Source: Aestuariibacter sp.
GTDB lineage: Bacteria > Pseudomonadota > Gammaproteobacteria > Enterobacterales > Alteromonadaceae
Direction: 5' to 3'
DNA: 64,000 nt
NCBI GenBank assembly: GCA_017794925.1
Contig: CP051238.1
Span: 3,214,346-3,278,345, forward strand
The number at the start of each line of letters is the position of its first letter. Position 1 is the first letter of the stretch. Made by a program: the position numbers and the translations under genes. The notes beneath the pieces are model-generated. The model saw only the letters and a program-made list of their open reading frames with translations. It was not told the DNA's origin and ran no database searches. Positions 45,940 through 54,182 of this stretch are shown piece by piece.

Positions 45940-47763
45940 CTATTTCGTTTCGTAATAGTCCCTGAGTACATACCAGGCTTTCTTTCTGATCCCTTTTTCT
46001 GATACCAGGCCTTTGCGGTTCCAGAAATCCTGAACATGCTTAAGGGGTCTGCGAGGCGATCTGAAGTCTTTTAAAATCCATGGACTTAAACCTCTGAGTG
46101 CCGTCATGTTATCGACCATTTCCAGATTGTGTACATAAACCGACGCCTGAAACTCTTCAGTCCACCGTTCGTTACTTTCGCCATGGAGCCCTTGCAGTGC
46201 ACCGGCGCCCAGTTCGCTCATGATGATTGGCTTGTGATATTCAGACTCCCACTTTAAACCGGCGCATTTCGTGGCCTCAGACACATACCAGCCGCAATAG
46301 CTGTTAACGCCAATGATGTCGACTTCACTAGCCAGTGGATCGTCTATCAGAATGCCATTTTTGGTTGTACTTTGCGTATCCATAGCGGCAGTAATCAGCC
46401 GAGTATCGTCCAGTTCACGCGCCTGTTTAATCAGGCTGGAGATAAAGGACAATCGTGCCTCTGTAGAGGGCGTTTCATTTGCCATTGACCACATGATCAC
46501 AGAGGCTCTGTTGATATCGCGATGTATCATTTCGCCTAATTGCTGTTCAGCTTTTTTGTATACCGCGTTATTGTCAAACAACACCGTCCAGTACACGGGG
46601 ATCTCAGACCACACCATGAGTCCCATTTCGTCTGCTACTTTTAACATGTGTTCGTTGTGGGGATAATGCGCAAGACGTACAAAATTACACCCTAGCTCTT
46701 TAGCCCATTGCAGTAGGGTTCGCGCGTCTTCCTCACTCCACGCTCGCCCCGATGTTAGCGGCGATTCTTCGTGAATACTAATCCCTTTCAGGAAAACAGA
46801 CCTTCCATTTAACTCTATGTCTTCGCCATTAGTTTTAATGGTTCGAAATCCAATACGATCGCGAATAGTCTCGCCGTTATAACTGATTTGCACGTCGTAA
46901 AGCTTCGGCGTTTGTGGCGACCACAGCTCTGGCTTAGCGTTAAAAGAAAACGCGACACTCGATGTATCGTTAATTCTGACAGTTTCCTTAATACCTAATT
47001 CGGGAATAGCAATGACCGCCTTACCCGGGCGCGCTTTAGTGCCTGATACCACCAGACTACCATTCAAAGTATTGGGGTCGTTCGGGTCAAGCTGAAGACG
47101 ATAGTCACTGACATATGCGCTCGGCACAGACACGATACTCACCGAACGCGTGATACCGCCATAATTCCACCAGTCAGTGTTCACCGTAGGCACCTGATTT
47201 CGTTCCCGGCGATTATCTACCTTTACGGTCACAAAATTATCACCGTCTTTCAGAAAACCCGTTATGTCGAAATTAAAGCTGGTAAAGCCACCCTCGTGCT
47301 CTCCAACTTTGTTGCCATTAACATAAACAATGGCTTTGTAATTCACCGCGCCAAAATACAATAAGTAATTACGATCACGGTCTTTATTAAACCTAAAGTT
47401 CTTGTTGTACCACACGGTCCCTTCGTAAAGGTACAGGCGCTCTTCCTGGGTATTCCAATCTCCGGGGACCGTTATTTTGTCGGCCGTATCGAAGTTGTAT
47501 TCCAACAATTGTGACGGCGATGTCATCTTTGCATTTTTGAAATAACCATGAGTATGCGGTTCATACCTGTGGTTGTAATAGCCATTTTCATAGGGGTCGA
47601 TGATATAGGTCCATTGCCCATCCAGGCTCACGGAGTCTCTGCCAGATACGTTCTGTAGCAAAGGTTCAACGATGCTGTTTGATTCACCCCCCGCCGCTTC
47701 TGCCAGTGAAGCAGTTAGCATTAAACTTAAAACAACGACCCATCCTGTTTTTACTAAATTCAT
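45940..47763 (-). CDS. secreted glycoside hydrolase family 2, beta-glucuronidase type
   Basis: GH2 enzymes remove terminal sugars from beta-glycosides by a retaining mechanism. The 607-residue protein has a signal peptide (1-23, ending SLAEA), a sugar-binding jelly-roll domain (about 45-215), an immunoglobulin-like domain (about 218-310) and a TIM barrel (about 311-607). The acid/base Glu is E430 in MWSMANETP and the nucleophile is E517 in IIMSELGAGA. The GISIHEESPL and FVRLAHYPHNEHML blocks fit beta-glucuronidases. Two dyad operators and a promoter lie upstream, consistent with induction by a uronate-type regulator. It is periplasmic or secreted. The substrate could instead be a galactoside. 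Confidence 0.85.
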   Translation of the reverse strand: MNLVKTGWVVVLSLMLTASLAEAAGGESNSIVEPLLQNVSGRDSVSLDGQWTYIIDPYENGYYNHRYEPHTHGYFKNAKMTSPSQLLEYNFDTADKITVPGDWNTQEERLYLYEGTVWYNKNFRFNKDRDRNYLLYFGAVNYKAIVYVNGNKVGEHEGGFTSFNFDITGFLKDGDNFVTVKVDNRRERNQVPTVNTDWWNYGGITRSVSIVSVPSAYVSDYRLQLDPNDPNTLNGSLVVSGTKARPGKAVIAIPELGIKETVRINDTSSVAFSFNAKPELWSPQTPKLYDVQISYNGETIRDRIGFRTIKTNGEDIELNGRSVFLKGISIHEESPLTSGRAWSEEDARTLLQWAKELGCNFVRLAHYPHNEHMLKVADEMGLMVWSEIPVYWTVLFDNNAVYKKAEQQLGEMIHRDINRASVIMWSMANETPSTEARLSFISSLIKQARELDDTRLITAAMDTQSTTKNGILIDDPLASEVDIIGVNSYCGWYVSEATKCAGLKWESEYHKPIIMSELGAGALQGLHGESNERWTEEFQASVYVHNLEMVDNMTALRGLSPWILKDFRSPRRPLKHVQDFWNRKGLVSEKGIRKKAWYVLRDYYETK

Positions 47764-47819
47764 AGCACTTGTTCCTGTCGATCCAATACCGATCGAAATT
47801 GTCCTTTAAACAAGACCCT

Positions 47820-47836
47820 AATTGGCCTTACCAAAA
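47820..47836. promoter_or_regulatory. GntR-type operator dyad, proximal copy
   Basis: AATTGGCCTTACCAAAA holds TTGG-N5-CCAA. It lies just downstream of the GH2 promoter, covering about +5 to +21, where a repressor would block transcription. The motif resembles the TTGGTATACCAA family of ExuR/UxuR sites for uronate regulators. A second copy lies at 48029-48045. Confidence 0.6.
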
Positions 47837-47847
47837 CCATTAAAGCC

Positions 47848-47876
47848 AGATTAATTTACATAATTTTAAAAATCAA
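47848..47876 (-). promoter_or_regulatory. candidate promoter of the GH2 gene
   Basis: On the minus strand TTGATT (47871-47876) and TAATCT (47848-47853) are separated by exactly 17 bp. The predicted start is near 47841, about 78 bp upstream of the GH2 ATG and next to the proximal operator. Confidence 0.5.
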
Positions 47877-48028
47877 GAAACAAATCACAAGGAAATAGAT
47901 CAGGCTTTACGAATGCGACAAATCACAATAAAGCTGAAATAACATAACCTACAATTAGGTACTTAGAGAAGAAATATGAGATAGGCAGACTTATTTAATA
48001 CAACCGCGATATAGTTAGAGCATACCCT

Positions 48029-48045
48029 AATTGGCATTACCAATT
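48029..48045. promoter_or_regulatory. GntR-type operator dyad, distal copy
   Basis: AATTGGCATTACCAATT is a near-perfect dyad with the same TTGG-N5-CCAA core as the proximal site, and both are preceded by CCCT on the plus strand. It is about 210 bp upstream of the proximal copy, suitable for DNA looping between two bound repressors. Confidence 0.6.
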
Positions 48046-48176
48046 TAAAGATTAGACATTCGAAAGGCGTGATCCCCGGGTTGAGAGTAATCAATATCGA
48101 AGTGTTGAGTGATATTGCTTCTCAAATTTCACGCACAGGCTTTACTAACATACAGCAGCAAGTCCGTCGCCCAACC

Positions 48177-48557
48177 CTACACCCACTTGGTAAAATGAAT
48201 AATAACGCCCAAGATTAGGACCCCTGCTACCAGATACACCCGCTGTCGGGCTTTTGCTCTGTCCAGGCTTTTCTCTTTAGCCGTGTAAATTCGTAAGTCA
48301 CCTTGTCTGGTATCGATGACATACGCCAGGAGCATTGCCAGGCTTACTACGCCCATTGCAAATAAGGCATACCATAAAGAGATAAACGCGAATCCTACAA
48401 TCGCCAATCCCCAAACAGACATGAGCGGGCCCCAAAACAAGACAGCCCGTGTGTGCTCGCGATAGACAGGTTGATCACAGCGGTTGCACCTGAAACGAAG
48501 GGTTCTGGAAACAAGAGCATTCTGAATGGGGCCCAGCGTATGTTTACAGTCGTTCAT
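48177..48557 (-). CDS. membrane protein with N-terminal zinc-ribbon
   Basis: This 126-residue protein has a Cys/His-rich N-terminus (NDCKHTLGPI then RFRCNRCDQPVYREH) and three membrane segments (about 38-60, 62-82 and 105-122). No family was recognised. It starts 17 nt after an attC-like element at 48574-48678 with AAGGA between them. This is the layout of a cassette gene. Confidence 0.58.
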   Translation of the reverse strand: MNDCKHTLGPIQNALVSRTLRFRCNRCDQPVYREHTRAVLFWGPLMSVWGLAIVGFAFISLWYALFAMGVVSLAMLLAYVIDTRQGDLRIYTAKEKSLDRAKARQRVYLVAGVLILGVIIHFTKWV

Positions 48558-48573
48558 TCACGCATTCCTTGCT

Positions 48574-48678
48574 GATTAACACCGGCATAAAGGACTCAAA
48601 TACGCTGGCTATATCGAAATGAAGTGACACCGCCGCGGTGTTTGTTCCCCTGCGAGCGTTTTAATGCCATTGTTAGTT
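48574..48678 (-). repeat. attC-like site, candidate relic of the integron array
   Basis: On the plus strand GATTAAC, a 3-nt spacer and GGCATAAA are mirrored at the far end by TTTTAATGCC, a 3-nt spacer and GTTAGTT. A central hairpin ACACCGC-C-GCGGTGT lies between. This is the R-spacer-L / L-spacer-R symmetry of an attC, with an extra base in one L box. The stop codon of the upstream gene (AAC TAA C) lies in one core, as in three genes of the main array. The cores do not fit RYYYAAC strictly, so the call is provisional. Confidence 0.5.
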
Positions 48679-49068
48679 TCCATGCTGCAACGACCTTGCA
48701 TTTTTTATGGCCCGACTTATCAACCAGGCTGTGCCTACAACAACCGCAGAAAAAATAGCATCCATAAGATACAAGACTAAGGGAAGAGGCTCTTGTAATA
48801 AAGTGAACGTGACCAGATTTCCAGAAATGTAAACAATTGCTGAAATGGTTATTAAATGTGATAAGACTTTGGATTTCAGACCTAAAGCACAAAATGTTAG
48901 CAAGGTGACTGAGCAAATAAACGATAGTACGTAGTTCAACCCAAGGTATTCAAATGAGCCGACGGATAATGCCGTTTCAAAACTAAAATATTGCGCGACA
49001 ACAGCGCCCAGCGCGAACTGAAGCAAAATCAAAATAATGGAATACTTGATAATGTTGACTACGTCCAT
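48673..49068 (-). CDS. four-helix membrane protein, unknown
   Basis: This 131-residue protein has membrane segments at about 8-26, 42-62, 68-88 and 95-118. Its stop codon lies inside the outer core of the attC-like element at 48574-48678, as expected of a cassette gene. No family was recognised. Confidence 0.55.
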   Translation of the reverse strand: MDVVNIIKYSIILILLQFALGAVVAQYFSFETALSVGSFEYLGLNYVLSFICSVTLLTFCALGLKSKVLSHLITISAIVYISGNLVTFTLLQEPLPLVLYLMDAIFSAVVVGTAWLISRAIKNARSLQHGN

Positions 49069-49098
49069 CTATTCCCTCTTGCAACTCACACTGCACGA

Positions 49099-49710
49099 CT
49101 AAATTGGCGGGCCACTTTGTTCAATTTGAACGACAATGCTTTGCAGGATTTTCTTAATTGCATTGCCCCTGGCTGCCAGTCCGTCGCATTCAGCCATGCC
49201 TTCAGGGCATACCGGGAACTCAGCGGCTCTGGCGGTATAGGCTTTTCCGTCGATGGTTCCTTCAAACGTACCAATAAGCATGTCGTAACGCTCTGGGTTT
49301 TCTTGTGGTGTATACAGGGTAAACCTGTCGGTAGCTTCGTTGCACTCAAGCAGCGCCCAAACTGGCCCTCTGTAAATGTTCCCTTCGCGCAGTTGGTATT
49401 GCATGTTGTTATAGACAACAAAATGACTGATATCCAAGCGCTTAGCGTTTGGATAAAGCCGGCTGACTTCTGCTTTCAGGTAAGCTATCTTGTCTGGCGT
49501 TGTCCACTCATCACCCAGACGCTGAATGCCATAATCACAGTTAGTGACAATATAAGACAGCATTTCTGTTTCTTTTTGATCCAGAGGACGATTATCGGCA
49601 ACCACTAAGGCCGTATTGCTGACAGGCTGTAAATCTAATTGTGTTGGCTGAACACTAACGCAGCCTGTGGCAGCCAAAACAAGTGCGATTAACGCTACAT
49701 ACTTCTTCAA
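49099..49710 (-). CDS. lipoprotein, unknown
   Basis: This 203-residue protein has a lipobox (LAATGCVS, lipid-modified Cys about 17) and a soluble domain. The domain contains GEWTTPDKIAYLKAEVSRLY-like helices and two or three cysteines (NCDYG, LLECNEA, FPVCPEGMAEC). The start is a TTG at 49710 with GGAG 6 nt upstream. Val after the Cys suggests outer-membrane sorting. No family was recognised. Confidence 0.62.
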   Translation of the reverse strand: MKKYVALIALVLAATGCVSVQPTQLDLQPVSNTALVVADNRPLDQKETEMLSYIVTNCDYGIQRLGDEWTTPDKIAYLKAEVSRLYPNAKRLDISHFVVYNNMQYQLREGNIYRGPVWALLECNEATDRFTLYTPQENPERYDMLIGTFEGTIDGKAYTARAAEFPVCPEGMAECDGLAARGNAIKKILQSIVVQIEQSGPPI

Positions 49711-49825
49711 AACAAACTCCGTTTACTTCGTAGTCCCTTTCCGGGATTAACTGGAATGCACATCATACGGAAGGCAACCTCAACAGCCAATTCCTTTGTT
49801 ATACAAAGGTGAAAGAGATAATCCG

Positions 49826-50293
49826 TCACGTGCTTCCGGGCTGCTTACTGGTGTGAGTGCTAATGTCATTAAACTGCCAAAGCACGTTCAACACTTTCCA
49901 TTGCCCCTGTTCGTTTTTATACAAGTGCATGTAATCTATCCAGTCATCGGCGGTTAATTTTACCGATGCAACGCGTTTATCGATATCGTAAATCTCGATC
50001 TCGATTTTTGGCGCCGCCGGAAATTTATTCCCGTCTTTATTGTAAAACCCTGCCAGATTTACCATGTCATCGTAGCTGGATTCCATAATGAACTCGTTCC
50101 CCTCCGACGAACGCCAATAAGTGCGTTTCGCCAGGGATTCATCGATTCCTCTGGCCATCATCTCGGGCAAAACTTTGTGTTGTGATTCTATGTAATCCTT
50201 TACCGCTCGTTCTATTGAGGGTTCCTCTTTGTTACCTGCTACTGCATAAAAAGACAATGCAATAATCACAATGATAAATCCGTAGCGTTTCAT
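49826..50293 (-). CDS. secreted NTF2-like (lumazine-binding-like) protein
   Basis: This 155-residue protein has a signal peptide (about 1-20) and an NTF2-like cone fold: helices at about 28-60, then strands VASVKLTADDWIDYMHLYKNEQGQWKVLNVLW. The final segment is typical of the lumazine-binding-like/DUF4440 group. Function unknown. A weak attC-like sequence lies downstream (about 49754-49814). Confidence 0.65.
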   Translation of the reverse strand: MKRYGFIIVIIALSFYAVAGNKEEPSIERAVKDYIESQHKVLPEMMARGIDESLAKRTYWRSSEGNEFIMESSYDDMVNLAGFYNKDGNKFPAAPKIEIEIYDIDKRVASVKLTADDWIDYMHLYKNEQGQWKVLNVLWQFNDISTHTSKQPGST

Positions 50294-50481
50294 GCTGTTC
50301 TTCCTTAACGATATTATTGGCGCTCGAATGGCCTGCTATGCTGGCGTTAGTACGTAAAATCGCCTTTTTTATAGAGTAATTAAGCTGATATGTCACAGAC
50401 TAGAGTGTAAACAAGTATGTGATAACGCAGAGCGCGCTTGAAGGTATGTGCCAATCCAAGGCGATTAATCAATTTTTCGAC

Positions 50482-50811
50482 TTACTGGGTAAACATATAA
50501 ATATCGACAGATAAGAACAAGTCACGCTTATTCATACACGCTACGATAAATGCATATTGGATATCACGCTTAGGCAGTTGGTTATTTAGCAGGCGATCTT
50601 TCATTTCGGTTTTGCAGCGAGCAAATGCCTTTTCAGCACCCAAAATGTTGTCTCCCGTAGGCGGGATTGCCGGATTTCGAACCCAATGCGTGATATAACC
50701 GAAATAGTCAAAGTTATCCTGATAAGAGAATGCTATTTCAGCTTCTTTAGGCTTAGTCGCAGTGCAACCATAAAGCGCGGTCATAAGTAGAAAACTGATC
50801 AATCGGTACAT
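50482..50811 (-). CDS. lipoprotein, unknown
   Basis: This 109-residue protein has a lipobox (LMTALYGCTAT, lipid-modified Cys about 16) and a short soluble domain. No family was recognised. The next 170 bp (50302-50481) hold no further ORF. Confidence 0.52.
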   Translation of the reverse strand: MYRLISFLLMTALYGCTATKPKEAEIAFSYQDNFDYFGYITHWVRNPAIPPTGDNILGAEKAFARCKTEMKDRLLNNQLPKRDIQYAFIVACMNKRDLFLSVDIYMFTQ

Positions 50812-50911
50812 GTATTATCTTTACCTGACAAGTAGGTTCGGTGGCGACATTAAACGAAACACACTACATATCACCCTAAACAGTTATGTAGCACTATGAC
50901 ATTTGTCATTA

Positions 50912-51211
50912 TCAATAAACAACGTAAAACAGTAGGTTGCCGCCCATAAATACAAAACCAAGATAGGTAAGCCAACGAACATATTTATTGACTTTATCGC
51001 CTTTCACAGAAACACATAAGGCTGCAAATACGCAAAAAGGTGTTCCTGAGAGAGAAGCAATCGCAGGGCCGATGAGTAATTCCCAGCAAGCCGTTCCAGA
51101 ACATTGTAGATACAATACGTAAAAATAAATGAGCAGCCCAAAGAACCCCATGCCTGATAAAGCAGACACCAGGTACAAAACAGTCATTACTTTTTGATGT
51201 GTCGAATTCAT
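50912..51211 (-). CDS. three-helix membrane protein, unknown
   Basis: This 99-residue protein has membrane segments at about 10-34, 42-66 and 78-96. No family was recognised. Confidence 0.52.
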   Translation of the reverse strand: MNSTHQKVMTVLYLVSALSGMGFFGLLIYFYVLYLQCSGTACWELLIGPAIASLSGTPFCVFAALCVSVKGDKVNKYVRWLTYLGFVFMGGNLLFYVVY

Positions 51212-51269
51212 ATTTGCTATTTGGAAATACTATATTGTGCTGAATACATGACCCTAAGCTATCTAGTCG

Positions 51270-51707
51270 TTAATCATCGATATATCGAAGGAAAATAAAC
51301 TTCTTATAGTCAGAATTGTCTCTGTATACTTTATTGAGCGCTACTTTCCTTCCAATCAGAATCGGGACTTTTTTAGGTAACCTGACTCTTACCGGCTTTT
51401 CTTTGTCTTCCAGTTGCACATAGATATCAATATCGTGGCCCTCATCATGAAGTGTCGACTTGTAATTGACCGCAGTACCCATAACCACTTCGCTCGAGGT
51501 GGGCTTTATATCGGTGATCAGGGCAACCACAATCAGAAGAAACAATATAATGAATAAGAAAGGGACGTATTTCTTGTATTGCTCTTTAGCCAATTCTTTA
51601 TCGAGAATAGTATTTTGTTCTCTTTTCAATCCTTTGAGATTTCCTTTAAACGTAGCGTATACAGGTGCTCTTGATTTACCAGGCAGCCTGGCAAGCACTA
51701 AATACAT
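51270..51707 (-). CDS. single-helix membrane protein with soluble domain
   Basis: From the ATG at 51707 this is a 145-residue protein: a basic N-terminus (KGNLKGLKREQNTIL), one membrane helix (about 48-66) and an outward-facing beta-rich domain (EVVMGTAVNYKSTL onward). The frame is open to 51803, but that start would overlap the TIMP-like gene; no start has a strong ribosome site. The family is not recognised. Confidence 0.5.
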   Translation of the reverse strand: MYLVLARLPGKSRAPVYATFKGNLKGLKREQNTILDKELAKEQYKKYVPFLFIILFLLIVVALITDIKPTSSEVVMGTAVNYKSTLHDEGHDIDIYVQLEDKEKPVRVRLPKKVPILIGRKVALNKVYRDNSDYKKFIFLRYIDD

Positions 51708-51724
51708 GTAGCAACACTGGTATT

Positions 51725-52162
51725 CTATGGCTGATTTTGGCTTAGTGCCCTGATTTCTTTCACAAACGCCTGTTGAAATTCCGTTGGCGTAGTGCCACCA
51801 CAATACCCTTTAGACCAGCCATCTTCATTCAAAAAGAAAAGGTGTTCCACATTGAGCGCGAACACTTCCCCATAACAACTTGTCATATCCAGGCTGGCGT
51901 AGATTTCGTTATCGGTTTGGCCTTTTAACCATTCACTGTTATCGATTGTTATTTTTTGAGTCGGCACTTCAGTGTTTGGAACCACTTCTAATTTCACGAT
52001 GGTACCAATGACAACGACAGAAGCGCCGTCATAAAACGCCTCTGTACTCAGGTTTCGACAAGAACACGCAGCAGCATTGCTTGAGAAAATATAAAACAGG
52101 ATTGCCGCCCAAAAAACGTTATACACTCGCTCCTCGCCGACCCTTTGGCTATATCTTCTCAT
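51725..52162 (-). CDS. secreted TIMP/NTR-like protein
   Basis: This 145-residue protein has a signal peptide (cleaved after NAAA near residue 32) so that the mature chain starts CSCRNLSTEAFYDGASVVVIGTIV. That Cys-x-Cys N-terminus followed by an A/G-VVVxGxV strand is the signature of NTR/TIMP-like domains. In eukaryotic TIMPs the N-terminal Cys inhibits metalloproteases; in bacteria the role is unknown. Further cysteines (TSCYGEV, GYCGG) fit disulfides. Confidence 0.7.
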   Translation of the reverse strand: MRRYSQRVGEERVYNVFWAAILFYIFSSNAAACSCRNLSTEAFYDGASVVVIGTIVKLEVVPNTEVPTQKITIDNSEWLKGQTDNEIYASLDMTSCYGEVFALNVEHLFFLNEDGWSKGYCGGTTPTEFQQAFVKEIRALSQNQP

Positions 52163-52168
52163 TGATTA

Positions 52169-52306
52169 CTACGAAAACGTTTGACTAATAAACTTAGACA
52201 TATTCTCTTTTTGATAGTCTTTCATTGATGCATAAAATCCTAAACTACCAACAAACAGAAATGCGGCAGCATAGGCCATTATCTTTTTAGTTTTTGCTTT
52301 CATCAT
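52169..52306 (-). CDS. 45-residue single-helix membrane protein
   Basis: Translating the complement from the ATG at 52306 gives a 45-residue protein: a basic start (MMKAKTKKIM), one membrane helix (AYAAAFLFVGSLGFYAS) and a short polar tail ending ISQTFS. AAGGA lies a few bases upstream. A second in-frame ATG follows directly. It lies 6 bp upstream of the TIMP-like gene. It is real if the ribosome site is used; short length limits certainty. Confidence 0.5.
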   Translation of the reverse strand: MMKAKTKKIMAYAAAFLFVGSLGFYASMKDYQKENMSKFISQTFS

Positions 52307-52308
52307 GC

Positions 52309-52608
52309 TTCCTTGATGTAATTACTGTGTTTGTTCCAGAAGTACCCGAAACTATATTAATGAATACTATGGGAATCTTAGTATCTTGTCATAAAGTGAG
52401 GAATAGAAACCAGTTAGAAACCTATTTATTGTGGCCTTACCCATGAACCTTAAATAAGCCCTACTCACCCCACTCCCCTGTTAGCGGTCCTTATCTAAAA
52501 ACCTGCGGCCACTTACATGATACTTACCTGGAGTCTAAGACATAGTCAGAGCCAAACAGTTCAAATATCAACGCAGTATCTCGAAGAGGTAAAGTCGCTT
52601 TGATTGAT
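52309..52608. other. 300-bp gap without recognised features
   Basis: The gap between the 45-residue protein gene and the next minus-strand gene is AT-rich, with no ORF longer than about 30 codons that has a ribosome site, and no terminator hairpin. A CGCTAAC (minus strand, near 52480) resembles an attC core, but I found no partner core. Confidence 0.4.
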
Positions 52609-52962
52609 TTATTCAGCGCTTTCTCTTCGTATCCTTCCATTACCTCTCCAGTAGGCGATACAGAATACGACTGCAATAAGATACTGCAGGATTAAAAGAA
52701 GTGAGACACCTATCGAGGCTTGCGCATCTGGCTTAATACCAAAAGTGATAATGGCCGATATGCTTGCTAACAAAAACAGTACGAAGGCGCTTAGACGAAT
52801 GATGTCCCTGGAATCGCTTGCTTTGATTGTCGTTAAAAACAAAACATAGGGGATCGATATCAAAAGCGCGCCCTGAAGGCTGTCGAAAACTGAGCCGTAA
52901 ATAGTAAATATTGCAACCATACAAGCCAGTAATTGAAGTGTTCTTACCATATTGAAGTTCAT
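52609..52962 (-). CDS. four-helix membrane protein, unknown
   Basis: From the ATG at 52962 (GGAGG 8 nt upstream) this is a 117-residue protein with four membrane segments (about 8-22, 27-43, 52-70 and 80-105). The frame extends nine codons further upstream without a better site. Just upstream lies an isolated attC-like core, AGCTAAC on the minus strand (53007-53013), identical to cores in the main array. Confidence 0.55.
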   Translation of the reverse strand: MNFNMVRTLQLLACMVAIFTIYGSVFDSLQGALLISIPYVLFLTTIKASDSRDIIRLSAFVLFLLASISAIITFGIKPDAQASIGVSLLLILQYLIAVVFCIAYWRGNGRIRRESAE

Positions 52963-53015
52963 TCCTTTGCCCTCCGATGTGCATTGCAAATTATTGTATG
53001 TGGGTTGTTAGCTAA

Positions 53016-53216
53016 TCATTGTTGGTTAGTTGTGTCATACATTAACCACTTTGATGTGAAGCCAGCACTCCCAAACAAGAATACGACTCCAGCTAACCAA
53101 GGTATACCGCCTTGCCAGTCAGTCCATACTATTTGAGCAAACCCAAACACAAATATGTACGCAACCAATGCCCAAAGCACTATGACACTAATTAAATTCC
53201 AAATCTTTTTATTCAT
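53016..53216 (-). CDS. two-helix small membrane protein
   Basis: This 66-residue protein has two membrane helices (about 8-28 and 38-56) and no recognised family. AAGGA precedes the ATG. Its stop lies 3 bp before an AGCTAAC core typical of this array. Confidence 0.5.
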   Translation of the reverse strand: MNKKIWNLISVIVLWALVAYIFVFGFAQIVWTDWQGGIPWLAGVVFLFGSAGFTSKWLMYDTTNQQ

Positions 53217-53330
53217 TATAATCCTTATAATTAATATGGTTGGAAGGTATGGCCCCTACCCAGAGTTTCGTTATTAAACGCTTGGCTTAACTTGTATAGC
53301 GGCGCAAAATTTAGCTAAGCACGTGTAACC

Positions 53331-53765
53331 TTATGGCTTAAGTTGCTGCCGAACAGAGACAAGGATTTTGCCCAATTTATTGAGCCCGGTCCCGTTTTTA
53401 CCAATCCCCCAATAGTAATCACCGGGCGCATTTTCTACTATCTCCTGATCGCCGGTAGACAGAAGTAATGCTAACAGTGATTGGTGAGTCTTAAATTTTT
53501 TTAAAACCGCGCTTAACATCACCTCGTCTTTTACTGTTTCCCAGTCGTTTCGAATGGGAACCTTCCTGCTCCGACCTAATTCGGCCGCTTGCTTAGACGT
53601 ATGAGCAGTCCTTATTTTTTCCTGATAGGCTTTGTCTTCAAATTTTTGGGCCTGAAAGTAGTGCTCTACCGTGGGCCACCAAACACCATCAACTTCTATT
53701 CCATGTTTCGAGAAGTTGGAGAACTCGCCATATGCGTCAGTTTTTGTGTAAAAAAAGATAGTCAT
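53331..53765 (-). CDS. NADAR family protein (YbiA type)
   Basis: NADAR enzymes are N-glycosidases: YbiA acts on riboflavin intermediates, and relatives act on ADP-ribose adducts. The 144-residue chain has the family blocks AYGEFSNFSKHGIEVDGVWWPTVEHYFQAQKF and ENAPGDYYWGIGKNGTGLNKLGKIL, with the Glu of TVEHYFQAQKF and the Asp/Trp of DYYWGIG. NADAR genes are common in integron cassettes and phage-defence islands. No other defence gene is adjacent. Confidence 0.85.
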   Translation of the reverse strand: MTIFFYTKTDAYGEFSNFSKHGIEVDGVWWPTVEHYFQAQKFEDKAYQEKIRTAHTSKQAAELGRSRKVPIRNDWETVKDEVMLSAVLKKFKTHQSLLALLLSTGDQEIVENAPGDYYWGIGKNGTGLNKLGKILVSVRQQLKP

Positions 53766-53814
53766 AATGAAAGTACGAAAATTTGTCTGCTATTAATGAT
53801 TTTTAATGGCGAAG

Positions 53815-54172
53815 TTACCTGGCAAGCGCCAGAACCTCTTCACCATTAAAACTCACAGCCAGTTGATGACAACCATTTAATGTTAATTGGACATCAACAT
53901 ACGAGCCTTCTGCTGCACTATACATCTGCGCATTCCACAACAAAGCATTTGATGTTGGCTTTAAGGCTTTCAACACAACTAAGCCAATTGCTTTCGTATT
54001 GTTGTCATGGGAATAGACAGTGACTTCAGCATTGTCTAGGTCGAAAAGTAGTTTTGCAGGCTTATCGTCGTGATCCCAAATGCCCGAGATATTGCATTCC
54101 CCATTCCCCATTCGCCTGAACAGGAAAGAATGAGGCCATAATAATAGAAGTTAACACTAAGAGTCTGAACAT
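53815..54172 (-). pseudogene. secreted-protein gene frameshifted by a 7-bp tandem duplication
   Basis: A signal peptide (MFRLLVLTSIIMASFFPVQA) begins at the ATG at 54172 with AAGG 6 nt upstream. The mature domain (NGECNISGIWDHDDKPAKLL onward, about 95 residues) continues in another frame to the stop at 53815. Between them the 7-bp unit CATTCCC (plus strand) occurs twice in tandem (54095-54108) plus a partial third. Deleting one unit joins the signal peptide and mature domain in frame as ...VQA-NGECNISG. The present allele therefore cannot make the secreted protein, though an internal ATG at 54111 could start the domain. The gene starts 11 bp after the attC boundary at 54183, so it is a cassette gene. 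Confidence 0.68.
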
Positions 54173-54182
54173 GCGCATCCTT

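Noticed and set aside
48596..48916. Minus-strand ORF overlapping the attC-like element
   Set aside because: It overlaps the better membrane-protein gene at 48673-49068 in another frame and has no domain resemblance.
49753..49814. GATTAAC ... GTTATAC pair with GGAAT/ATTCC boxes
   Set aside because: The cores resemble attC cores, but the spacers are unequal (1 and 3 nt), the inner arms do not pair, and the core does not match the start of the adjacent gene. Too weak to list as a site.
50294..50340. TTAACG ... CGTTAGT pair
   Set aside because: Only the outer 5-6 bases are complementary; there are no L boxes or inner hairpin.
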